Positions 1 to 6,764 of a stretch of DNA of 10,529 nt are shown one piece after another. The position numbers and the translations under genes are program-made. Source of the DNA: an uncultured Clostridia bacterium (GTDB lineage Bacteria > Bacillota_A > Clostridia > Oscillospirales > Oscillospiraceae); the NCBI GenBank assembly GCA_946405325.1, contig CAMJGU010000011.1, positions 1 to 10,529 on the forward strand. The letters are read 5' to 3'. Numbering within the stretch: the first letter of the stretch is position 1; every line of letters begins with the position of its first letter. The notes under the pieces were generated by a model. That model had not been told where the DNA came from, made no database searches, and worked only from the letters and a program-made list of their open reading frames with translations.

Positions 1-807
<807 letters not shown>

Positions 808-858
808 GCCAAGTCTCATCGTTTTCAAGGATGGGGGGAATACTCCCTGTCTTTGACA

Positions 859-895
859 AAGCCCGCGTCCTGAACGGACGCGGGCTTGCTTTTTT
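859..895 (+). terminator. Rho-independent terminator of gap
   Basis: A perfect 12-bp GC-rich stem (859-870 with 876-887) encloses a 5-base loop. It is followed after two bases by a run of six T (890-895). It sits just after the gap stop codon and before the next gene on the same strand, so it isolates gap transcription. Confidence 0.95.
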
Positions 896-915
896 GTCCT
901 CTTTTGAGGTATAAT
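886..915 (+). promoter_or_regulatory. Sigma-A-type promoter for the DUF2461-rlmI pair
   Basis: A perfect -10 hexamer TATAAT lies at 910-915. A weaker -35 candidate TTGCTT lies at 886-891, 18 bases upstream. The predicted start is near 922, about 27 bases before the ATG. The -35 candidate overlaps the last stem bases and T-tract of the gap terminator. The -10 is convincing; the -35 is only partly matched. Confidence 0.65.
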
Positions 916-948
916 CAAGCCTAATCTGAAAAGTTGGAGTTATATGCT

Positions 949-1626
949 ATGTTTCAAGGCTTTTCCCCCGAGGCGGTGGAGTTCCTCTGGGGCGTCAAAT
1001 TCAACAACAACCGCGAGTGGTTCGGCGAGCACAAGCAGGAGTATCTGGACTATGTGGACAAGCCCCTGCGGGAGCTGTCGCAGCAGCTGCTCGACGCGAT
1101 GAACGCGGCGTATCCCAAGATGGGCTTCGCGCAGCACGTCAGCCGCATCTATCGCGACGCGCGGCGGCTGTTCGGCCGCGGGCCGTACAAGGACCACATG
1201 TGGCTGGTGGTCGCCAAGCCCCACGAGGATCATCTGGGCCACCCCGCGTTTTACTTTGAGATCGCGCCGAACTACTTCAGCTACGGCTGCGGCTGCTGGG
1301 ACATGACGCCGGAGACCACCGCCAAGCTCCGCGCGCGCATCGACCGCGACCCGAAAAAACTCGCCGCCATCGCGCGGAAGATCGACAAGTCGAAGTTCTC
1401 CCTCTACGGCGAGGAGTACAAGCGCCCCAAGGGCGACGTGGGCAAGCTCTTGAACCCATGGTACAACCGCAAGAACATCGGCGTATCCTACGACGACAAC
1501 TGCGAAGGCGTGCTGTTCACGCCGGAGCTTGCCGACGAGATTCTGGAGGGCTTTCGCTTCCTGATGCCCTTTTATGAGTATTTTGACACCCTGCCCGGCG
1601 ATCCCGCCCCGGAGAAACCGCTATGA
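949..1626 (+). CDS. DUF2461 (TIGR02453) family protein, function unknown
   Basis: This is a 225-residue soluble protein with no signal peptide or membrane segment. It matches the DUF2461/TIGR02453 pattern. An N-terminal FLWGVKFNNNREWFGEHKQEY block (about residues 12-32) corresponds to the family's 'L..NN...WF...K..Y' motif. A central RIYRDARR...GPYKDHMW block (about 66-85) corresponds to the family's 'RDvR...K.PYK' motif. No biochemical function is established for this family that I can name. The start is ATG 949 because GGAG at 936-939 sits 9 bases upstream; an in-frame TTG at 934 overlaps that site and is unlikely. The stop overlaps the start of the methyltransferase gene by four bases (ATGA at 1623-1626), so the two are co-transcribed and probably translationally coupled. 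Family assignment is fairly sure; any role in RNA modification would be guilt by association only. Confidence 0.88.
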   Translation: MFQGFSPEAVEFLWGVKFNNNREWFGEHKQEYLDYVDKPLRELSQQLLDAMNAAYPKMGFAQHVSRIYRDARRLFGRGPYKDHMWLVVAKPHEDHLGHPAFYFEIAPNYFSYGCGCWDMTPETTAKLRARIDRDPKKLAAIARKIDKSKFSLYGEEYKRPKGDVGKLLNPWYNRKNIGVSYDDNCEGVLFTPELADEILEGFRFLMPFYEYFDTLPGDPAPEKPL

Positions 1627-2846
1627 AATCTGAGAGAATTTACCCCCGCGTCCTCGTCACCGCCAAGGGCGCGCGCTGGGTGGACAACGGCCACCCGTGG
1701 ATCTATGAAAGCGACGTGGCGGGCGTCGAGGGCGCGCCGGAGAACGGCGCGCTGGTGGACGCGGTGAGTGAGAAGGGCAAGTACCTCGGCACGGGCTTTC
1801 TGAGCGAGCAGAGCAAGATCCGCGTGCGGCTCCTCTCCCGCAACGCCAACGATACCTTTGACGAGGCGTTCTGGCGGCGTCGCATCCACTACGCGTGGGA
1901 CTACCGCAAGGCGGTCATGGGCGCGGACGTGTCCTGCTGCCGTGTGATTTTCGGCGAGGCCGACGGCTTCCCCGGCCTGACCGTGGATCGCTTCAGCGAC
2001 CTGCTGGTGACGCAGACGCTGTCCGTGGGCATGGAGCGCATCAAATCGATGCTGTTCCCGCTGATCGTCGATGTGCTGCGCGAGGACGGCGTGGAGATCG
2101 CGGGTCTCTATGAGCGCAACGACGTGGTGATCCGCGAGCGTGAGGGGCTCACGCAGGGCAAGGGCTGGTTCGAGGCATTGCCCCATCCCGAAAGCGCCGT
2201 CACGGAGATCTGCGAAAACGGCGTCTATTACAGCGTGGACGTGGAGAACGGGCAAAAGACCGGCTTCTTCCTCGATCAAAAGTACAACCGCCGCGCCGTG
2301 GCGCAGCTCGCCAAGGGGCGGCGCGTGCTGGACTGCTTCACCCACACCGGCAGCTTCGCGCTCAATGCCGCCATGGGCGGCGCGGAGGGCGTCACCGCGG
2401 TGGACGTGTCCGAGAGCGCCATCGCCATGGCGCGCGCCAACGCGGAGCGCAACGGTCTGGGCGACCGCATGGTGTTCCTCTGCGCCGACGTGTTCGACCT
2501 GCTGCCCACGCTCGAAGCGCAGGGCAAAAAGCCCTTCGACTTCATCATCCTCGATCCCCCGGCGTTCACCAAGTCCCGCGAGACCGCGGACAGCGCCGAG
2601 CGCGGCTACAAGGAGATCAACCACCGCGCCATGCGGCTCCTGCCCCGGGGCGGCTACCTCGCCACGGCGTCGTGCAGCCACTTCATGCCCGCCGAGCGCT
2701 TCGAGCGGATGCTCCGCGCCGCGGCGCGGGACGCCAAGGTGGAGCTGCGCCAGATCGAGGCGCGCCAGCAGGCGCCCGACCATCCGATCCTCTGGAACGT
2801 GCCGGAGACGGACTACCTGAAATTTTATCTGTTCCAGGTGGTGTGA
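1623..2846 (+). CDS. rlmI: RlmI-type (COG1092) 23S rRNA (cytosine-C5) methyltransferase
   Basis: This 407-residue SAM-dependent methyltransferase is close to the family's usual length of about 390-400. An N-terminal PUA-like RNA-binding domain (about residues 1-75) carries the family's 'HPWIYESDV' element. A middle region leads to 'QKTGFFLDQKYNR', then the Rossmann methyltransferase domain. Motif I is VLDCFTHTGSFAL (Asp237), motif IV is DPPAF (311-315), and a Ser-Cys-Ser motif around Cys351 is the expected site of the catalytic cysteine. In E. coli RlmI makes m5C1962 in 23S rRNA; the target here is inferred by homology, and other COG1092 members could have different sites. Translation starts at ATG 1623 with GGAG at 1612-1615, inside the end of the DUF2461 gene, and the reading frames overlap by four bases. 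I see no terminator between this gene and the flagellin gene 71 bases downstream. Confidence 0.92.
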   Translation: MKSERIYPRVLVTAKGARWVDNGHPWIYESDVAGVEGAPENGALVDAVSEKGKYLGTGFLSEQSKIRVRLLSRNANDTFDEAFWRRRIHYAWDYRKAVMGADVSCCRVIFGEADGFPGLTVDRFSDLLVTQTLSVGMERIKSMLFPLIVDVLREDGVEIAGLYERNDVVIREREGLTQGKGWFEALPHPESAVTEICENGVYYSVDVENGQKTGFFLDQKYNRRAVAQLAKGRRVLDCFTHTGSFALNAAMGGAEGVTAVDVSESAIAMARANAERNGLGDRMVFLCADVFDLLPTLEAQGKKPFDFIILDPPAFTKSRETADSAERGYKEINHRAMRLLPRGGYLATASCSHFMPAERFERMLRAAARDAKVELRQIEARQQAPDHPILWNVPETDYLKFYLFQVV

Positions 2847-2852
2847 TCGCGG

Positions 2853-2881
2853 TTGCATTTTCCGACAAAATATGGTATATT
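2853..2881 (+). promoter_or_regulatory. Sigma-A-type extended -10 promoter for flagellin
   Basis: TTGCAT (2853-2858) is followed by a 17-base spacer and TATATT (2876-2881). A TG one base upstream of the -10 gives an extended -10 element. The predicted start is near 2888, about 30 bases before the flagellin ATG. I find no SigD/FliA-type motif (TAAA ... GCCGATAA) in the 71-base gap. Confidence 0.65.
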
Positions 2882-2917
2882 GACTTAGAAGAATAGATTT
2901 GGGAAGGTGTGGGAACT

Positions 2918-3643
2918 ATGGCACTGAATATCGGCTCTTCCGCTTACCGCAATTATCAGAGCAACGTGAGCTCCATCAACAATACCATGCGCCAGCTCTC
3001 CAGCGGCTATCGGATCAACAGCGCCGCGGACGACGCCGCGGGTCTCGCCATCTCGCAGAAGATGCGCACGCAGATCACCGCCGATCAGGCCACGCTCCAG
3101 AACACGCAGATGGAGATCAACGCCGCCCAGACCGGCGACGGCGCGCTTTCCTCGATCCACGACGCGCTCGGCCGTATGCGCGAGCTTGCCACGCAGGCCG
3201 CGAACGGCACCTACACCGACGCCGACCGCGGTATGCTGCAAAAGGAGTTCTTCCAGCTCCAGGCGCAAATCGGCAACGTGTTTGAGAGCACCAACTTCAA
3301 CGGCAACCGGCTGCTGACCAACGATCTGGACATCGGCAGCCTCTCCATCGGCACGCAGGACGGCGCGTCCGCCGCGATGGACGCGCTCAGCGGCGCGATC
3401 AACGCGATCTCCGGCCAGCGCGCGGACTTCGGCGCGCAGCAGAATCGCGCGGAGTACACCGCGGACGGCCTGATGAACTCCATCATCCAGACGCAGGACT
3501 CCGAAAGCGAGATCCGCGACCTCGACATCGCGCTGGCGGTGATGGAGAACACGAAGAAAAAGATCCTCGGCCAGTCCTCGATGTTCATGATGGCGCAGGC
3601 GCGGCAGAACGCCATGGGCGTGATGAAGCTCCTGCAGGGCTGA
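2918..3643 (+). CDS. fliC: Short flagellin (D0/D1 domains only)
   Basis: This is the structural filament protein, 241 residues, exported by the flagellar type III apparatus. The N-terminal D0/D1 region has the classic LSSGYRINSAADDAAGLAIS block (about 27-46) and the RMRELATQAANGT ... TNFNGNRLL stretch (86-133). The C-terminal region has INAISGQRADFGAQQNR (161-177), the SEIRDLDIA element (197-205) and the C-terminal helix ending VMKLLQG. Only about 25 residues separate the two conserved blocks. The surface D2/D3 domains are therefore absent and the protein is among the shortest flagellin layouts. ATG 2918 is chosen because an AAGGTG ribosome site ends 8 bases upstream and MALNIGSS is the normal flagellin start; the in-frame GTG at 2909 lies within that site. 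No other flagellar gene is in view. The Ser/Thr/Asn composition gives no clear hint of glycosylation. Confidence 0.96.
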   Translation: MALNIGSSAYRNYQSNVSSINNTMRQLSSGYRINSAADDAAGLAISQKMRTQITADQATLQNTQMEINAAQTGDGALSSIHDALGRMRELATQAANGTYTDADRGMLQKEFFQLQAQIGNVFESTNFNGNRLLTNDLDIGSLSIGTQDGASAAMDALSGAINAISGQRADFGAQQNRAEYTADGLMNSIIQTQDSESEIRDLDIALAVMENTKKKILGQSSMFMMAQARQNAMGVMKLLQG

Positions 3644-3656
3644 ACCCAACAAGAAC

Positions 3657-3688
3657 AAAAGCGAGCGGTCATTGACCGCTCGCTTTTT
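3657..3688. terminator. Bidirectional terminator between flagellin and the SPFH gene
   Basis: A perfect 10-bp stem (3661-3670 with 3674-3683) with a 3-base loop is flanked by AAAA on the left and TTTTT on the right. It can therefore end transcripts from both strands. It lies in the 50-base gap between two convergent stop codons (3643 and 3694). Confidence 0.92.
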
Positions 3689-3693
3689 CCTGT

Positions 3694-4599
3694 TTACTTC
3701 TTCTCGTCCTCCAGCAGGCCCTTGAAGCTCGCCGCAAGGCCGGCAAGGCTCTGGATCTCGCTGGGAATGATGATCTTCGTCGCCTGTCCGTCGGCGGCCT
3801 TCTCGTAGGCTTCCAGCGCCTTGATCTTCACGACCTGGTCGTTGGGGTTCGCCTCGTTGAGCATCTTGATGGAGTCCGCCAGCGCCTGCTGCACCTTGCG
3901 GATCGCCTCGGCTTCGCCCTCCGCCTTGAGGATCGCCGCTTCGCGCTCGGCCTCAGCCCGGAGCACCGCGCTCTGCTTCTCGCCCTCGGCGACGAGGATC
4001 TGGCTCTGCTTCTGGCCCTCCGCCTGAAGAATCGACTCGCGGCGCTCGCGCTCCGCCTTCATCTGCTTCTCCATCGCGTTCTGGATCTCTTTCGGGGGCA
4101 GGATGTTCTTGAGCTCCACGCGGTTGACCTTGATGCCCCAGGGGTCGGTCGCCTCGTCGAGGATCGAGCGCATCTTGGCGTTGATCACGTCGCGGGACGT
4201 GAGGCTCTGGTCGAGCTCCATGTCGCCGATGATGTTGCGCAGCGTCGTCGCCGTCAGGTTCTCGATGGCGTTCATCGGGTGCTCCACGCCGTAGGTGTAG
4301 AGCTTGGGATCGGTGATCTGGAAGTAGATCACCGTGTCGATCTGCATGGTGACGTTATCCTTGGTGATGACCGGCTGGGGATCGAAGTCCGCCACCTGCT
4401 CCTTGAGCGACACCTTCTTCACCACCCGCTCAATGAACGGGATCTTGATGTGCAGGCCCACGCCCCACGTCGCGCTGTACGCGCCGAGGCGCTCCACCAC
4501 ATAGGCGCGGGACTGCTGCACCACCTGAATGTTGCTGACGATCAGCAAGAGAATGAGTACGATCAAGATAATCAAAGCGATATAACCAAAGGGACCCAT
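3694..4599 (-). CDS. SPFH/stomatin-like membrane microdomain protein (paraslipin/QmcA type)
   Basis: This 301-residue protein has one N-terminal membrane segment (about residues 4-22). An SPFH/band-7 domain (about 24-180) follows, with typical RAYVVERLGAYS, KDNVTMQIDTVIYFQITDP and GVEHPMNAIENLTATTLRNIIG elements. A charged helical region of about 60 residues (176-236) comes next, with repeating 'ILxAEGxKQS' units that suggest a coiled coil, and then a short C-terminal tail. Stomatin-like proteins form large membrane-bound rings that organise lipid microdomains and associate with proteases or NfeD partners; that role is inferred from the family. The start is ATG 4599, seven bases after AGGAGG (4607-4612, minus strand); a GTG directly upstream at 4602 is poorly spaced. 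Its start overlaps the stop of the NfeD-type gene by one base (TGATG), so both are made from one message. Confidence 0.95.
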   Translation of the reverse strand: MGPFGYIALIILIVLILLLIVSNIQVVQQSRAYVVERLGAYSATWGVGLHIKIPFIERVVKKVSLKEQVADFDPQPVITKDNVTMQIDTVIYFQITDPKLYTYGVEHPMNAIENLTATTLRNIIGDMELDQSLTSRDVINAKMRSILDEATDPWGIKVNRVELKNILPPKEIQNAMEKQMKAERERRESILQAEGQKQSQILVAEGEKQSAVLRAEAEREAAILKAEGEAEAIRKVQQALADSIKMLNEANPNDQVVKIKALEAYEKAADGQATKIIIPSEIQSLAGLAASFKGLLEDEKK

Positions 4600-4612
4600 C
4601 ACATTACCTCCT
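4597..4612 (-). promoter_or_regulatory. Coupled ribosome site and TGATG stop/start junction
   Basis: The SPFH gene's Shine-Dalgarno AGGAGG (4612-4607) lies inside the last codons of the upstream NfeD-type gene. The upstream stop TGA (4601-4599) shares its A with the downstream ATG (4599-4597). This arrangement favours re-initiation and matched production of the two proteins. Confidence 0.85.
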
Positions 4613-5429
4613 TTTTCTCCGGCACGACGTAGAGCTTGACGCCCTCCATGCGCACCACTTCCGCCATGGTATCCTTTGCAATCACTGTTCCGTCCTCGCT
4701 GCGGGCGGTCCAGGTTTTGCCGTCAATGTAGACCGCGCCCGTGGAATGGGCGTTGTCGATGGTCTCCGTCACCCGCGCATTATGGTGCAGCACGCGGTCG
4801 GCGTTGGTGGGCACCACCTTCTCGCGCATCCGGCGCGCGAGCGGCCGCGTCGCCACCAGCAGCGCCGCCGACACCAGCAGGAACAGCACGCATTGCAGCC
4901 ACAGCGGCCCGTCGAACGCCGCCGCGATCAGCGCCGCCGCGCTGCCGCCCACAAACCAGATGGAGACCAGTCCCGCCGTCGCGGCTTCGGCAATGCCGAA
5001 CACCACGATGGCGGCGATCCAGATGACCGTCATCATATTATCCGCTCCCCCTTTCAGGACCCGCAGGAACGAAACGCACGCGGGCCCCAGCAGCACAATG
5101 AGCGCGAGCAGCACGCCGACAACGATCTTGTTGTACGGCGAGAGGTTGTTATAAAAGTTTCCCAGCGCGCTGCCCAGCTTCGGCGGCGGGAGCGTCCGCT
5201 CCTCCGCCTGCTGCGCCACGTCCCGCCGCGGGAGCTCGTCCGCGAACAGCGCGTCCATGGTCGTGTCCCAGCGCGAGCAGATGTAAAGGAGCTTTTCCAT
5301 CTCCGGGTAGCCCCGGCCGCTCTCCCACTTGCTCACCGCCTGACGCGAGACCTGCAGCTGCTCGGCAAACTCCTCCTGCGTGAGACCGGCGCGCTTGCGC
5401 ACCTCCTGCAGCCGTTCGCCAAAGGCCAT
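4599..5429 (-). CDS. XRE helix-turn-helix / NfeD-like fusion membrane protein
   Basis: This 276-residue protein joins two parts normally found apart. Residues about 1-62 are an XRE (Cro/C1) helix-turn-helix: FGERLQEVRKRAGLTQEEFA, then recognition helix SRQAVSKWESGRGYP. A polar linker (about 64-98) leads to membrane segments near 101-123, 133-150, 153-172 and 175-195. The C-terminal part (about 208-270) is an NfeD OB fold with NARVTETIDNAHSTGAVYIDGKTWTARS and an ending like 'V.MEGVKLYVVP'. NfeD proteins pair with SPFH proteins in membrane microdomains, matching the coupled downstream gene. The fusion implies a membrane-tethered DNA-binding protein, perhaps reporting membrane state; this is inference. 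The start is ATG 5429 with GGAGGA six bases upstream (5436-5441, minus strand). The frame extends upstream to 5531, but that part is low quality and crosses the inverted repeat. The long upstream leader and the repeat suggest self-regulation. Confidence 0.9.
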   Translation of the reverse strand: MAFGERLQEVRKRAGLTQEEFAEQLQVSRQAVSKWESGRGYPEMEKLLYICSRWDTTMDALFADELPRRDVAQQAEERTLPPPKLGSALGNFYNNLSPYNKIVVGVLLALIVLLGPACVSFLRVLKGGADNMMTVIWIAAIVVFGIAEAATAGLVSIWFVGGSAAALIAAAFDGPLWLQCVLFLLVSAALLVATRPLARRMREKVVPTNADRVLHHNARVTETIDNAHSTGAVYIDGKTWTARSEDGTVIAKDTMAEVVRMEGVKLYVVPEKKEVM

Positions 5430-5491
5430 TGTGTGTCCTCCGTTTCCTGTCTCTGGGGAAAGCATAGCGCGCCGTGCGCCGTTTTTCCACC

Positions 5492-5534
5492 AACTTGAAG
5501 TTGCGCGGCGGTTTTTTCGGCGCAACTTCAAGTT
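5492..5534. promoter_or_regulatory. Candidate paired operators (15-bp inverted repeat) upstream of the XRE-NfeD gene
   Basis: AACTTGAAGTTGCGC (5492-5506) recurs exactly inverted at 5520-5534, with 13 bases between the arms. Each arm is itself a near-palindrome, AACTT-S-AAGTT. The region therefore shows two small dyads whose centres (5497 and 5529) are 32 bp apart, about three helical turns. This is the layout expected for cooperative binding of a dimeric XRE repressor. It lies 63-105 bases upstream of the XRE-NfeD start and in the gap shared with the divergent methyltransferase operon. No T-run follows on either strand, so it is not a standard terminator. As RNA it would fold into a strong hairpin, which is the main alternative reading. 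Confidence 0.6.
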
Positions 5535-5544
5535 TACATCCCGT

Positions 5545-5553
5545 ATTTTACCA
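5545..5553 (-). promoter_or_regulatory. Possible extended -10 promoter for the XRE-NfeD/SPFH unit
   Basis: On the minus strand TGGTAAAAT (5553-5545) fits an extended -10 element, though no good -35 is visible 17 bases upstream. A start near 5538 would place the inverted repeat at the very beginning of the transcript, a position suited to repression. Weak evidence. Confidence 0.35.
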
Positions 5554-5596
5554 TCATCTGCGCGAAAATACTATAGCATTTCAGCAACTTTTTCGT

Positions 5597-5602
5597 TATA
5601 CT
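5597..5602 (+). promoter_or_regulatory. Possible -10 element for the methyltransferase-lipid kinase operon
   Basis: TATACT at 5597-5602 lies 30 bases before the ATG at 5633. No convincing -35 sits 16-18 bases upstream. A lone half-site GCAACTT (5584-5590), matching part of the nearby inverted repeat, lies just ahead of it. Tentative. Confidence 0.35.
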
Positions 5603-5632
5603 TGGGGCAGCACATTGTTTTAGGAGACTATC

Positions 5633-6754
5633 ATGCTGGATTTTGCCATTCCCTGCCTGCTGGGGCTCGAAAAGCTCGTGGGCGACGAAGTAAAACGCCT
5701 CGGCCTTGCCGACGTGCGCGTGGAGAACGGCCGCGTGCTCTGCCGCGGCACGGAGGCCGACGTCGCGCGGCTCAACATCAACCTGCGCTGCGGCGCAAGG
5801 GTGCTGCTGGTGCTGAACACCTTCCGCGCCACGGACTTTGAAGCGCTCTTTCAGGGCACCAAGTCCGTCGCGTGGGAGGACTGGATCGGGCGGGACGACG
5901 AGTTTCCCGTCACGGGCTACTCCATCAACTCCACGCTCCACTCCATCCCCGCTTGCCAGAGCATCGTCAAAAAGGCGGTCGTCTCCCGTCTGGGTGCGAA
6001 ATACGGTCTCGAAACGCTTCCGGAGACCGGCAAGCGGCGGCAGATCCGGTTTTCGATCATGAAGGACGAGGTCATGATCGGGCTGGATACCTCCGGCGAG
6101 GGGCTTTACAAACGGGGGTATCGCGCCGTGGGCGTCGCCGCGCCGCTGCGCGAGACGCTTGCCGCCGCCATGGTGCTGCTCACAAAGTACCGCGGGCTTG
6201 ACCCCTTCTGCGATCCCTTCTGCGGCTCCGGCACCATCGCCATTGAGGCGGCGCTCATTGCCAAGAACCGCGCCCCGGGCCTGAACCGCAGCTTCGCCGC
6301 GCAGTCGTGGGACAGCCTCGACCAAAAAATCTGGCTCGACGCGGCGGACGAGGCGATGGACAAGGAGTTCCGCGGCAAGCGCTACGAGATCTGGGGCGGC
6401 GATATTGACCCGGAAGCCATCGCGATCGCGCGGCACAACGCGGCGCTTGCCGAGGTGGACGACACCGTGTCCTTCGAGGTCGCGGACGCGACGCGCTTCC
6501 ACTGGGGCGGACTGTACGGCAGGGTCGTGACGAACCCGCCCTACGGCGAGCGGCTGCTCGAGCGGCAGGAGGCGGAGGAGCTGTACCGCGCCTTCGGCAG
6601 GTCGATGGACAAGCTGCCCGACACCTGGCGCATCGCGGTGCTCTCGTCCCACACGGAGTTCGAGCGCTGCTTCGGGCGCTCCGCTGACAAAAAGCGCAAA
6701 TTGTATAACGGCATGTTAAAATGCGATTTGTTCCTCTACGGAAAGAAGGTTTAG
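5633..6754 (+). CDS. THUMP-domain class I SAM-dependent RNA (guanine-N2) methyltransferase, RlmL N-half/YpsC type
   Basis: This 373-residue protein has an N-terminal ferredoxin-like/THUMP RNA-binding part (about residues 1-160). It is followed by a Rossmann methyltransferase domain with motif I DPFCGSGTIAIEAA (194-207), an acidic GGDIDPEAIAIARHNA element, and the catalytic NPPYGERL motif (301-308) typical of N2-guanine methyltransferases. The homologous N-terminal half of E. coli RlmL makes m2G2445 in 23S rRNA, and Firmicutes carry it as a stand-alone protein of about 375-385 residues, as here. The exact target is inferred. The start is ATG 5633 with AGGAG (5622-5626) six bases upstream. The next gene begins 10 bases after the stop and its ribosome site overlaps this stop, so the two form an operon. 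This is the second rRNA-methyltransferase-type gene in the window and is unlinked to the first. Confidence 0.94.
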   Translation: MLDFAIPCLLGLEKLVGDEVKRLGLADVRVENGRVLCRGTEADVARLNINLRCGARVLLVLNTFRATDFEALFQGTKSVAWEDWIGRDDEFPVTGYSINSTLHSIPACQSIVKKAVVSRLGAKYGLETLPETGKRRQIRFSIMKDEVMIGLDTSGEGLYKRGYRAVGVAAPLRETLAAAMVLLTKYRGLDPFCDPFCGSGTIAIEAALIAKNRAPGLNRSFAAQSWDSLDQKIWLDAADEAMDKEFRGKRYEIWGGDIDPEAIAIARHNAALAEVDDTVSFEVADATRFHWGGLYGRVVTNPPYGERLLERQEAEELYRAFGRSMDKLPDTWRIAVLSSHTEFERCFGRSADKKRKLYNGMLKCDLFLYGKKV

Positions 6755-6764
6755 GAGGCGCGCC

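Noticed and set aside
1572..2858. A 428-codon open frame on the minus strand opposite the RlmI-type gene
   Set aside because: It mirrors a convincing methyltransferase, has a His/Arg/Ala/Val-rich composition typical of the antisense of GC-rich genes, and has no ribosome site or recognisable domain.
5430..5531. A 34-residue upstream extension of the XRE-NfeD protein to ATG 5531
   Set aside because: It would translate the inverted repeat, lacks a ribosome site, and XRE domains normally begin where ATG 5429 (with GGAGGA) starts.
5492..5534. The inverted repeat as a Rho-independent terminator
   Set aside because: No T-run follows the hairpin on either strand, and it lies between divergent genes where no transcript needs ending.
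5534..6652. A 372-codon minus-strand open frame opposite the THUMP methyltransferase
   Set aside because: Antisense shadow of a gene with clear catalytic motifs; it also runs through the promoter gap with no start signals.
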